From the NCBI RefSeq assembly GCF_003952725.1, contig NZ_CP032509.1, positions 744,001 through 808,000 on the forward strand: 64,000 nucleotides of DNA. Direction: 5' to 3'. Position numbers and translations under genes: made by a program. Each line of letters starts with the position of its first letter. Position 1 is the stretch's first letter. This DNA comes from Georhizobium profundi (GTDB lineage Bacteria; Pseudomonadota; Alphaproteobacteria; Rhizobiales; Rhizobiaceae). Shown here one piece after another: positions 50,348-59,497 of this stretch. The notes below the pieces were generated by a model. That model was not told the origin of the DNA and made no database searches. It saw nothing but the letters and a program-made list of their open reading frames with translations.

Positions 50348-51730
50348 CCTGGAACTGGCGCATCGGAAGCGAAGACGAGCGCAGGTCAGGCGGCATCGAA
50401 CCGGCGCAAAGGGAAGCGCTGGAAAAGATGACGCGACTGATCAACAGCCCGGGCGACTGGATGCGGAAAATGAAATGAACTGAGGGAGCTGTCGCGGCCG
50501 GGTTTAAAGCGAACGACCGGCTATGCCGGGATCGCGCAAGCCAGAGCGGCGCGGAGGCGCTGTCGGCGAAACGATACCGAGGCTGGTTCTCAGTTCTAGG
50601 CAGGATGGGGGAATATGGATATTGGTGTTCATAGCCTGTTGGACCTTCCTAAGAGGTTTGGCGGGTCAGGCCTTCGGCAGTGTTACAGCACTGGCGGAGG
50701 CCGTCTCTCACGAAGAGAGAGAGTTGGAGTATACGATAGGTCTGATAATTCAATTGGATATCACGCACCACCTAGCTGTATAGTTAACGCTGTCTAGATC
50801 CACGCGACCAAACCAAGTGATGAAGACACGCTGAAAAAGGCTTCAATTGGGATGGTTGAGTAGCCTTAACTTTAGGTTTTCGGATTAAGCCGATAAGAAC
50901 CACCCGAACGAGAGTGCACGCGTCCTGCGAGGCGGATTTGTGTCGCTACGGAAATGACGCTTGGTTCTGCCACCCCTTAGTCGTTGCCTCCCTCGGCCAA
51001 GATGCTCTCCCAAGGTGGGCAAGCGCGCCCCATTTTGATGCTGGACTACGGCCGCGTCGCTCCATCAAACCACCTCCTCAGTTCGAGTGCGGACATGAAG
51101 CTCTCCGATCCAAAGCTTTTGGTAGCGAAGCCGGAGAGGTTGATTCCTTAGCCGACAAGTGAATAATTGGGTTCAAGATTTTCAGTCTTGCTCTGTCGAA
51201 TGAAGCGATCTCGCAGCCATCTTGTGGTCTTTGATGTATCGCACTATGTACCGACTGCAGTATCGCAACAGCGCCATTACAGCGGCGATTGCTCGGTAGA
51301 GCCCTGACTCGGGCAGTTTTGGCATAGAGTCCCCCCTCTCCGTCAGCTCGAACTGTCCCGCTCTGTCCGCAGTTGTCTACGTGAAGGCCGTTCAGGAGCC
51401 TTCTCGATGGCCAAACATTCGTCCGATTCGGCTCACGTCCATGCCGACGTATCGCGGCATGGATCGCAATCCTTGGCGGCCGATCCAGCGGTTGTTCATG
51501 CTCGCAAGCGTGCTGCCAAGCAGGGATCATTTGGCCGCTATTTGGTTAGGGCGGGGGCTGCTTTCCGATTAGCCTTATGTGGCGAACGGCAGCCTTGACT
51601 TCGATCATGCGAGACGCAAATTCGGTGGGGTCGGCAGCGTGGATCGTATCGAGGCGCGCCGCTGCGATTGCTTGCCTTGGTGCCCTCGACGACGACTATC
51701 GCCCTGATCCACAAAAGCCGGTGACGCGCA
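50348..51730. other. 1.4-kb gap without a convincing gene
   Basis: Short frames occur but none is persuasive. A stretch at 50392-50474 (plus) reads like a protein C terminus (EPAQREALEKMTRLINSPGD then WMRKMK-stop) without a start. A 60-codon frame at 50615 has a GGGGGA ribosome site, and a 63-codon frame at 51407 has AGGAGC. The middle part (50600-51350) is less GC-rich than its surroundings. It may be decayed mobile-element DNA and contains the promoter of the protease operon. Confidence 0.5.
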
Positions 51731-53332
51731 GTGCCAAGATCGGAGATCGATGCCAAATATCGCGCCTTGGTGGATGAGGTCGAGGCGACGATGAGCGATC
51801 CGGGTGGTGCCGCTGTTTTGGCGCGGAACCTGCAGGATTTGCCTGAGCTTCTGGCAGGCCTGGATCGCAAGACACCGGAGATCGGACCGATCGAAGTGCT
51901 GGTCGATCGTGGTGGTCGGCTCGTCGGCCAGAACGCCGCAGCCGAACAGCGCCTGGGCCTCATGCTTGGGGATCGCCTGCAGGATATCGCCATGTCTCCG
52001 CAGGCGGCGCAACGATTTCTCGTAAACCGGGACAAGGGCGCTGTACCGCTGCTGGTCGCCGACCCGGCCGGAGGCAGGATCCTGCTTTTTGGCCAGCAGC
52101 CTGCGGACGCTGACAGTCCGATGTTGCTGACCGAAGTGCAGCGTGGCATCGATGCCGCGATCCGCGCGCGGCTTGCCGATGCTGCGGGGCTCGCCGCTTC
52201 TGAGAGGCAGCTTCTCAAGGGACTGATGCAAGGCCAGTCGGTTCAGGGCATCGCGCGCGAACTCGGGCGTACCGAAGGCACCGTGCGCCAGCAGTTGAAA
52301 TCGATCATGGCCAAGATGGGGGTGAATTCGCAGCAGCAGTTGATCTCTTCGGCCTATGCCTTGACGCTCATGTACCGGCAGACCGGCTCGGTTCCTGCCG
52401 AAACGTCCCCGCGGCTGCAGGGTGCAACGCTGCACAATGGCAGGCATGGCGTGGTTGCCCGACATGATTTCGGGTTGCCAGACGGCGTGCCTGTTCTTTT
52501 CTTTCATGGAGCGCTCTTCGGTATCACCGCCGTGCCGGGCATGATCGCGGCGGCGCAGACGCTTGGCCTGCGGCTCATCGCGCCGGAGCGTCCCGGATAC
52601 GGGCATACCGTCCTTGGGGATCATCAGGATCCGGTCGCGCTGGCGGTGCAGCAGGCCGTCGATCTTCTGGATACGCTTTGTCTATCGAAAGTGGTGGTGC
52701 TTGCTCACGACATCGGCACCCGCTTTGCCGCGCGCCTGGCGCTCGACGCGCCGGATCGCGTAGCCGCTGTCATTGCGGCGCCGGCCACGCCGCCGATGCA
52801 GACCTGGTCGCAGACGGCAGACATGCCCACGCGGCATCGCGTCAATGCATGGGCCTCGCAGCATCTGCCGGGTCTGATGGACAAGATCGTGGCGCTCGGG
52901 CTTAGCCAGATTGCCCGCGCAGGTGTCGAAGAAATTCCCCGCCTCGTCTTCGACGGCTGCGATTTCGATCAGGCTATCCTCCGTCAGGATGGGGCTGCCG
53001 CAGTCTTGCAGGAAGCTTTCGAGCTGGCTTGGGCGCAGCGCGGGGCCGGATTTCGTGCCGACATGCGCCTGACCAACGAAAACTGGCAGGACGAGGCGGA
53101 CCGCATCAATGTGCCCTTCCTGTGCCTGCATGGCGAGGAAAGCCGCACGGTCAGCCGTAATGCGGTCGAAGATCTCGCGCGAACCCTACCGAAAGGACGC
53201 TTCCGCTTGGTCGAAGCGGCGGGGCACAGCCTGCCTGTCAGCCATACGGCCCTCATCTTGCGCGCTGCCTTGGCGGCTGCGAACGCAGCCGGTCTCGAGC
53301 GTGATGAATTCGGCTTTCGGGATCACAGCTGA
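51731..53332 (+). CDS. LuxR-type HTH / alpha-beta hydrolase fusion protein
   Basis: A 533-residue two-part protein. Residues 50-130 look like a PAS-type sensor (IEVLVDRGGRLVGQNAAAEQRL). Residues 153-215 form a LuxR-type helix-turn-helix (LTEVQRG upstream, then ASERQLLKGLMQGQSVQGIA and TEGTVRQQLKSIMAKMGV). Residues 235-533 are an alpha/beta hydrolase with an oxyanion loop FFHGALFG. The nucleophile elbow is AHDIG, so Asp327 stands where most members have Ser, as in haloalkane dehalogenases and epoxide hydrolases. His499 in AAGHSLPVSH completes the site. The start is GTG at 51731; an ATG at 51791 is possible. The protein may link turnover of a small ligand to gene control. Confidence 0.85.
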   Translation: MPRSEIDAKYRALVDEVEATMSDPGGAAVLARNLQDLPELLAGLDRKTPEIGPIEVLVDRGGRLVGQNAAAEQRLGLMLGDRLQDIAMSPQAAQRFLVNRDKGAVPLLVADPAGGRILLFGQQPADADSPMLLTEVQRGIDAAIRARLADAAGLAASERQLLKGLMQGQSVQGIARELGRTEGTVRQQLKSIMAKMGVNSQQQLISSAYALTLMYRQTGSVPAETSPRLQGATLHNGRHGVVARHDFGLPDGVPVLFFHGALFGITAVPGMIAAAQTLGLRLIAPERPGYGHTVLGDHQDPVALAVQQAVDLLDTLCLSKVVVLAHDIGTRFAARLALDAPDRVAAVIAAPATPPMQTWSQTADMPTRHRVNAWASQHLPGLMDKIVALGLSQIARAGVEEIPRLVFDGCDFDQAILRQDGAAAVLQEAFELAWAQRGAGFRADMRLTNENWQDEADRINVPFLCLHGEESRTVSRNAVEDLARTLPKGRFRLVEAAGHSLPVSHTALILRAALAAANAAGLERDEFGFRDHS

Positions 53333-53404
53333 CTACCAGATGGTAGTTTCGCGATCGCTAATCTTGCGCCTAGTTTCGGGAACAAACATCAACAGGATGT
53401 CCCC

Positions 53405-54151
53405 GTGCTTCATCGCAAGATCTGCGCTTTTCTCATCATCGTGCTTGGTGCGCTTCCGGCACATTCTCAAAGCATCGGGGTCTTCACCCCGGGCGATGAA
53501 GGTCGGCCCTTTGAGGACGTTTATGCCAGCGGGCTCTACTCCGCCAATTGTGTCGAAGGAGCGGGTTGCACCTGTGCTGCCTTGCCAATCGACGGGGCAG
53601 AACTCGCCGTGGTCATGGGCATCGCGGCCGTGCCAACCGACACGGCAGGCGTCTGGGACAGTCCGGCAAGCGACCTCAGTCTGACGAATGAGACCGCCGA
53701 TGCCCTTCATGCGCGCTTTGGCGGGACCGGCTATTGCCCGCAAACCGCGCTGGAACCTGTGGACGGCCAGTGGCAGGATGGCCAACCCTTCGACATCACC
53801 GTGCAATGCGGGCCGATGGGCGAGATGTTTCGTCAGGTGCTGGCGAACCAGACACTGGTAACGGCCCGTCTCGACTGGAATGGCGTGTTCTCGGGCGACA
53901 CGATCCAGATGGCTTTCATGGCTGCCGATCCCGACCCGGAATATACGCCCCATGATTTCAATGACGTGACGCCAGTCGAGACGATCGGGACCGCAACGGC
54001 GCAGACCGAGATGGGCGCGATGACATCGACCGGGCGGATGCGGCTTTTGACGCCGCGCCTGTTTTCGGTGACCTGGGACGTGAGCGGTTCGACCGAATTC
54101 GGCCCCTGCAACTGGTCCACCAACCAGCTTGTGACATGGGTCGGGGAATGA
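53405..54151 (+). CDS. Secreted cysteine-rich protein A of the VWA cassette
   Basis: A 248-residue protein with a signal peptide (residues 1-22, FLIIVLGALPAHS-QS). The mature part has paired cysteines (CVEGAGCTCAALPIDGAE) and later cysteines at GTGYCPQ, VQCGPM and GPCNWS. I do not recognise the family. It is a distant paralogue of the protein at 56673: both have a CxC segment, then a VxGxxxVPT-D stretch, and later a WxGVF segment. The stop overlaps the VWA gene start. Confidence 0.75.
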   Translation: MLHRKICAFLIIVLGALPAHSQSIGVFTPGDEGRPFEDVYASGLYSANCVEGAGCTCAALPIDGAELAVVMGIAAVPTDTAGVWDSPASDLSLTNETADALHARFGGTGYCPQTALEPVDGQWQDGQPFDITVQCGPMGEMFRQVLANQTLVTARLDWNGVFSGDTIQMAFMAADPDPEYTPHDFNDVTPVETIGTATAQTEMGAMTSTGRMRLLTPRLFSVTWDVSGSTEFGPCNWSTNQLVTWVGE

Positions 54152-56676
54152 CGATGAGGGCCATTGCGTCGATCGCGACTGTGCTTGCCATTCTCGGCAC
54201 AGCAGCAATGGCAGAGGAGCAACGGACCATCATCGTGATGGATGGGTCCGGGTCGATGTGGGGCCAGATCGACGGGCGCACCAAGCTGGAGATCGCCAGG
54301 CAGACGGTCGCCGACGTGTTGGCGACGATCCCGGCTGAACAGGAACTCGGATTGATGGCCTACGGCCACCGCGAGCGGGGCAATTGCAGCGACATCGAGC
54401 TGATGGTTCCGCCGGCTGCTGGCACCGGGCCGGATATCGTCGCGCGCGTGAACATGATGCGTTTCCAGGGCAAGACTCCCTTATCCGAGGCGGTGCGTCA
54501 GGCGGCTGGGATCCTGCGTTCAGGTGAGGAAGCGGCAACGGTGGTGCTCGTCACCGATGGGCTGGAGACGTGCGAGGCGGACCCTTGCGCCCTTGGTCGC
54601 GAGCTGGAAGCGGCGGGTCTCAATTTCACCGCCCATGTCATCGGCTTCGGGCTGACTGAGGAAGAGGGCGCGCAGGTTGCCTGCCTGGCGACCGAAACCG
54701 GCGGCAGGTATTTTCAGGCCTCCGATGCAGGGGCGCTGGCAGAGGCGTTGACACAAACCGTTACTGCGGCGCCGGCAGAGGCCACGCCGCCGGCGGCGGA
54801 GGAGGCCCCGCCACCTTCTACCGGTCCCTATTTCGCCGGTGCGCCAAGGATGCCGAACATCGCGCTGGAGCCCACGGGATTGACGACAGGCGCGGAAGGC
54901 ACCGAGCCCGCACCGATCAGCTTTCCCGCTGACGGCAAGGCAAACCAATGCGCTGCGGCCTGTGAGGGCGATGGCGCCTGCGCCGCCTTCCGCTTCGAGC
55001 CGCCGGGCAGCTATTTTGTGGCCGAAGCGCGATGCTTCCTGTTCCCTCCATCTTCCGAGATGGATTACCGGGAAATGAACCCGGAAGAGGGTTGGGTATC
55101 TGGCATCAAGGATGGGGTGCTGATGCTGGTGCGCCCCTATGACGGCCCAGCGGAGAAGGCCTTGTTGTCGGCACCAGATACCGCCGCGCAAGGCGCGCGG
55201 ATCGCCGTGAACTGGTCGGGGCCACGCTCGCCCTATGATTACATAAGGCTGTTCGATACCAATGGCGAATGGGTGGCGGAGACGGCGGTGGGCGATGAAA
55301 ATCCACTGGAGCTGCAACTGCCATGGCGCACCGGCCAGTTCGATCTCGCCTATGTCCTGGAAAGCGGGATCATCAGCGAAAAGCACCCGATCAGCCTGAC
55401 GCCAGCACAGGTGTCGATCTCAGCCCCGTCCGCAGCGCAGGTGGGCGAAGAGGTTACGATCACCTGGGATGGACCGGGCGCGTTCCTCGACAACATTCAA
55501 TTGCTGTCCGAAGTGACCGGCGAGCGTTGGGGGTACGACTATACCCAAGGCAAGGACAGCATGGGCTGGACCATGCCCGACACACCGGGCGCCTATGTCT
55601 TTGCCTATGTGTTTCGCGACAGCGAAGTGATCCACAGCGTGCCGATCACGGTCACTTTGGATCGGCCGGACACATCTGGCGTGCTACAACCCGTGCCCGT
55701 GACATTTACCGGCGAAGGAACCGACGTCTCTCCGCTGGCGATCACATGGTCGGCGACGCCGACGCCCGGACAGGTCCTGCCGCCTGAAGCATGGGCAATG
55801 AATGAGGGTGTCGTTGGCACCATCGAAGCGAAATTCCTGCCTGGCACTTACGAGGTGGTGGGCGATGCGGGCGATACGGTGTTTGCAGGGCAGGTGACGG
55901 TCACCGCTCAAGGACCGAACGACTTCGTCATCGCGCCATCAGCCGCGCTCAGCCCGGCGGGTCCGGACGCCGACCCTGTCAGAATCACCGTCACAGGTCC
56001 CTATATGGGCACCTTCCGGCAATGGTCGGCCATCCCTCTGCCTGATGGCGAGGTGGTGCGCAGCGACAGCGAGATCAACGATGCGTGGGAGGTCGATCTC
56101 TTGCCCGGCCAGTGGCTGATCACTGCGGTTGCCTCCGGCGCCGAAGGCGAGGGCCTTGCAGCGGTGGTCGAGATTACCGAAGCTGGTGCAGCCGAAATCG
56201 GCCAGCCCACATTCGATGTTGCTGCCGTTGACAGTCAGCCGCCGTTTCACCGCCAGTGCATGGGGGCGAACCCGTGCAGCTACAACGACCCTCTCTCCGG
56301 GCTTCGGCTTGTGATGCTGCCTGGGTGGCTGATGCAGGATCCCTACACTCTGACCACTGCTGCGGGCGCGGGCGACGGCCTGCCATCCACGCTGTTCGGG
56401 ATGGCGTCGACCGGTGACAGCATACTCGCCGCTTTGAACCCTCGCCAATGGGATGCGATGCTCGGCCCGTGTGAAGACATCGCCGCTGGCCGGTTGTGCC
56501 GTGCATCCGACATGCCCGATGACGCGCTAGCCGGGTTGCGCGTGCTGAAGGCTACCCTCCGCGTGACAGGGAAGGCGGCAGTCGATCCGATGACCGGCAT
56601 GATCGGCGGCACAGCGCTCGACCTCGATTCCGAAACCGCCGCAACTCTGCGCAGCCGCCTCCTGGGACAACAATGA
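54148..56676 (+). CDS. Secreted VWA-domain protein with PAN-like and beta-sandwich regions
   Basis: An 842-residue protein with a signal peptide (residues 1-22). The von Willebrand factor A domain (about 25-200) has an intact metal-ion-dependent adhesion site: DGSGSM (Asp32, Ser34, Ser36), the threonine of GKTPLSEA and the later Asp in VTDGLETC. A Pro/Ala-rich linker follows. Next is a cysteine-rich PAN/Apple-like module (ADGKANQCAAACEGDGACAA). Then come repeated beta-rich segments, each with ITVTGP- or ITW-like strands. The C-terminal 150 residues carry four more cysteines. It is linked to its neighbours by ATGA overlaps. It is likely a secreted or periplasmic adhesin or scaffold. Confidence 0.85.
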   Translation: MTMRAIASIATVLAILGTAAMAEEQRTIIVMDGSGSMWGQIDGRTKLEIARQTVADVLATIPAEQELGLMAYGHRERGNCSDIELMVPPAAGTGPDIVARVNMMRFQGKTPLSEAVRQAAGILRSGEEAATVVLVTDGLETCEADPCALGRELEAAGLNFTAHVIGFGLTEEEGAQVACLATETGGRYFQASDAGALAEALTQTVTAAPAEATPPAAEEAPPPSTGPYFAGAPRMPNIALEPTGLTTGAEGTEPAPISFPADGKANQCAAACEGDGACAAFRFEPPGSYFVAEARCFLFPPSSEMDYREMNPEEGWVSGIKDGVLMLVRPYDGPAEKALLSAPDTAAQGARIAVNWSGPRSPYDYIRLFDTNGEWVAETAVGDENPLELQLPWRTGQFDLAYVLESGIISEKHPISLTPAQVSISAPSAAQVGEEVTITWDGPGAFLDNIQLLSEVTGERWGYDYTQGKDSMGWTMPDTPGAYVFAYVFRDSEVIHSVPITVTLDRPDTSGVLQPVPVTFTGEGTDVSPLAITWSATPTPGQVLPPEAWAMNEGVVGTIEAKFLPGTYEVVGDAGDTVFAGQVTVTAQGPNDFVIAPSAALSPAGPDADPVRITVTGPYMGTFRQWSAIPLPDGEVVRSDSEINDAWEVDLLPGQWLITAVASGAEGEGLAAVVEITEAGAAEIGQPTFDVAAVDSQPPFHRQCMGANPCSYNDPLSGLRLVMLPGWLMQDPYTLTTAAGAGDGLPSTLFGMASTGDSILAALNPRQWDAMLGPCEDIAAGRLCRASDMPDDALAGLRVLKATLRVTGKAAVDPMTGMIGGTALDLDSETAATLRSRLLGQQ

Positions 56677-57377
56677 TGAAGCGTCTTCTCATTTTGCTGA
56701 CCGTCCTTCCCGCTCCTGCGCTTGCCGAGGACGCCATCGTCTTTGCCGACTGCCGCGAGGGCGGATGTTCCTGTCATGTCAGCGCCATCTCGGGTGACGA
56801 GATCGCCGACATTACGGGAGTACCGACCCCGGATGATGCTGCGCAGCAGACGCTTGTGTTCTACGATGGCGCTTTCAGCTGGAGCCGGACTTCGCGCGAT
56901 GATCTCGATCTGGCTATGGGTGGCGACGGGACTTGCGAGATCGAGGTCTTCGACGAGATCGCACCTGAAGACGGCACTTGGACAGGAACGGTCGAAGTCG
57001 AGAACGTCACCGGCTGCAACCCGCAAGTCGTTGCCATGGTGCCGTCCATGGTGAGTGATATGACACAAACACAGTCCATTGCATGGGGCGGTGTGTTCGA
57101 TCCCGCGAAGCTTGCCGGCGGTGGGCAGAGCCCTGTGGTGCGGTGGACGCGGGTTCGATCGGATCACTTTACCGGCTTGGTGCCAATGCCAAAGAACGGT
57201 GTTCTGGACATCACCGTCAACGCCACTGCGACGCTTCTTGCACCCGATCGTGCCGCTGCGACGTTGTCGATCCGCTTCGATGCTGCGCCCGGCGCAGATG
57301 CCGGTGCCCTGGCTTTGATCGGGATGAATGGCTGCGAGGCAAATGCAGCCTACGCGTTTCGCCGCACCGGGAGCTAA
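56673..57377 (+). CDS. Secreted cysteine-rich protein B of the VWA cassette
   Basis: A 234-residue protein with a signal peptide (LLILLTVLPAPALA-ED). It is the paralogue of protein A: CREGGCSCHVSAISGDEIAD and ITGVPTPDD align with CVEGAGCTCAALPIDGAE and VMGIAAVPTD. The central AWGGVFDPAKL matches DWNGVFSGDTI. The start overlaps the VWA stop, so the three genes form one unit. No enzymatic motif is visible. Confidence 0.75.
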   Translation: MMKRLLILLTVLPAPALAEDAIVFADCREGGCSCHVSAISGDEIADITGVPTPDDAAQQTLVFYDGAFSWSRTSRDDLDLAMGGDGTCEIEVFDEIAPEDGTWTGTVEVENVTGCNPQVVAMVPSMVSDMTQTQSIAWGGVFDPAKLAGGGQSPVVRWTRVRSDHFTGLVPMPKNGVLDITVNATATLLAPDRAAATLSIRFDAAPGADAGALALIGMNGCEANAAYAFRRTGS

Positions 57378-57438
57378 ACAGCCGGAGCGTGGGCTTTTTC
57401 TTCCACTCCGTCACAGCGCTGGCGATGATTGCGTCGTC

Positions 57439-59409
57439 TTAAGCCGACGCAATCCGCTGATCCGTGACCACCATCACACCCGCGAAGAACTCAGTAAGTT
57501 CCGTGTGGGCCGTGAGGGGGAGCACGTGCGCGATGTATTGGTCCGGGCGGACGACCACGAGGCAGCCGGTTTTGCGGTCGATGCCGCGCAGGTCGAAGAT
57601 GTCGGTGCTGGTCTTGAGGTCGGGGCAGAAGACTTTCTCGTGGTCGATCAAGCCGTAGCGGCCTTTGCAGGGCGTCAGCAGCGGATGCAGCCTTTCGCGC
57701 GGGAGCGATTGGTGGTCGGCTTGATAGACCGCACGCAGGTCGATGACGGCGTCGATGTCTGCCCCGGCCGGCGTGTGCCGTAGAATGGGTGACGCGGAGT
57801 CGTCTGCGAGAAAGTCACAGAGCGATCGCATCGGATCTGTTCGAACCGTCTGGTCAGTCGAGGCGGCGCCGGATCCTTCAAAGGCGAAGATGCGCCAGCG
57901 TCCATCAGCCTTCACGACGTGTCCGAGCTGCATGGGCTTAGCGTCGGCAAAGCGGATGACCGGGGCGGAATGGAAACGCATGCCAACCGGAAAACCGACT
58001 GCCACATGCTGATGGCCGGAAGGTCCTGTAAGTGAAGACTTACGGTATTGTGTCGCCGTACCCGCGGTGAAACGCCCCTGCTTGACGAAATAGCTCTGGA
58101 ATTCCTTGGGATCGACGCCTTGGTCGTCGCCGTTGCCGGACGTCTTCGGCCGCGCGCTGAACATTTTCGCGAATTCGCGATCAAAGTCGATCAGTTCCTG
58201 GGCGATCGCCTGGCGCTCGTCGGAATAGGTTTTCAGGATCTCGGGCTTCAGGATGTTGCGCAGCACGCCTGCCAGCTTCCAGCCAAGATTGAAGCTGTCC
58301 TGCATGGAGACGTTCATGCCCTGGCCCGCTTTCGGGCTGTGCGTGTGGCAGGCGTCGCCGGCGATGAAGACACGAGGCAGGCGGCTATCGTCAGCATCGT
58401 CCTCCCGATCGTCGAAGCTTGCGCAGAGGCGCTGGCCGATCTCGTAGACCGACCACCAGGCGACTTCCTTCACGTCCAAAGTGTAGGGGTGGAGGATGCG
58501 CTGTGCCGCGGCGATCAGTTGCTCGCGCGTGATGTTGCGGCTGGCGACACGCTCGTCCTTGTTGAGCTTGTCCATCTCGATATAGAGACGCACCAGGTAG
58601 CCGCCCTCGCGCGGGATGATCAGCACATTGCCTTCTTTGGCCGAGTGAATGGCAGCCTTTAGGCGAATGTCCGGAAAATCCGAGAAGGCCAGCACGTCCA
58701 TCACGCCCCAGGCGTGATTTGCCGAATCGCCGAGCAATGGCTTACCGAGCGCCTGCCGAACGGCGCTCCGGGCGCCATCGCAGCCCACCAAGTAGCGCGC
58801 CTTGACGATTTCCAGGGCGTCGGCGCCCGACGCTTCGGTGCGCTCAAGCTTGACGGACACGGGGTGGCTTCCGGCTTCCTCGCCCCGCGCGATCTCAAGG
58901 CTGGCCAACCGGCGACCGTAGTGCGGCTCCAGGCGGGTCGGCGCATTGCGCATCGCTTCCAGATAGAAGTCGTGAATGCGGGCCTGATTCAAGATGACAT
59001 GCGGGAATTCCGACAGCCCGTCCTCGGTATCCTGGATGCGCCCGCTGCGGGCTATCTCGCGGGGATTTTCAGGATCCGGCTTCCAGAAGGATGTTTCGTT
59101 GACCCAGTAGGCCTCCTTCAGCACCTTTTCGCTGAAACCGAAGGCCTCGAACATCTCCATCGTGCGACAGGCGATGCCGTCGGCCTGACCGAGTTCGAGC
59201 GGGCCCGGCTTCTGGTCGACAATCATCGTGGTGATATCCGGAAAGGCGGCAAGTTGCGCAGCGAGCGTCAAGCCAGCCGGGCCGCATCCGATGATCAGGA
59301 CGTCCACCTCTGTTGTCGCCGAGCCGGCGGGCATGCCTCCTGCTTCTGGTCTTGCCGGAGGCGCTATGGCGGGATCACCGGTGCGAAAGCCGTCGAGATG
59401 AAACTGCAC
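57439..59409 (-). CDS. mobA: 3-hydroxybenzoate 4-monooxygenase (FAD-dependent)
   Basis: A 656-residue class A flavoprotein hydroxylase. The N terminus (MQFHLDGFRTGDP) and length are those of the MobA-type 3-hydroxybenzoate 4-monooxygenases. FAD-binding motifs are IIGCGPAGLTLA, the DG motif VGCDGARSAVRQ and the GD motif FIAGDACHTHSPKAGQGMNVSMQ, read over two strands and a helix. The C-terminal thioredoxin-like domain starts near residue 450. It turns 3-hydroxybenzoate into protocatechuate, the same product as the phthalate route at 21-26 kb. A long palindrome lies 28 bp upstream. Confidence 0.87.
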   Translation of the reverse strand: MQFHLDGFRTGDPAIAPPARPEAGGMPAGSATTEVDVLIIGCGPAGLTLAAQLAAFPDITTMIVDQKPGPLELGQADGIACRTMEMFEAFGFSEKVLKEAYWVNETSFWKPDPENPREIARSGRIQDTEDGLSEFPHVILNQARIHDFYLEAMRNAPTRLEPHYGRRLASLEIARGEEAGSHPVSVKLERTEASGADALEIVKARYLVGCDGARSAVRQALGKPLLGDSANHAWGVMDVLAFSDFPDIRLKAAIHSAKEGNVLIIPREGGYLVRLYIEMDKLNKDERVASRNITREQLIAAAQRILHPYTLDVKEVAWWSVYEIGQRLCASFDDREDDADDSRLPRVFIAGDACHTHSPKAGQGMNVSMQDSFNLGWKLAGVLRNILKPEILKTYSDERQAIAQELIDFDREFAKMFSARPKTSGNGDDQGVDPKEFQSYFVKQGRFTAGTATQYRKSSLTGPSGHQHVAVGFPVGMRFHSAPVIRFADAKPMQLGHVVKADGRWRIFAFEGSGAASTDQTVRTDPMRSLCDFLADDSASPILRHTPAGADIDAVIDLRAVYQADHQSLPRERLHPLLTPCKGRYGLIDHEKVFCPDLKTSTDIFDLRGIDRKTGCLVVVRPDQYIAHVLPLTAHTELTEFFAGVMVVTDQRIASA

Positions 59410-59436
59410 GAAATCCTCCCACTCGCCTATGCATTA

Positions 59437-59454
59437 TGATAAGTATACGTATCA
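59437..59454. promoter_or_regulatory. Imperfect palindrome TGATAAGTATACGTATCA upstream of mobA
   Basis: An 18-bp dyad with arms TGATA/TATCA and an inner GTATAC, 28 bp before the start codon. It is a good operator candidate. In other bacteria mobA is controlled by the MarR protein MobR; no such gene is next to it here. Confidence 0.55.
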
Positions 59455-59497
59455 AATGGGTGTGGTCAATGGTAGGACTGCAGAGGGCCCTCGTGGA

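Noticed and set aside
50523..50783. Plus-strand frame of 86 codons with a hydrophobic stretch
   Set aside because: A competing frame at 50615 covers the same DNA with a better ribosome site, and neither shows a family pattern.
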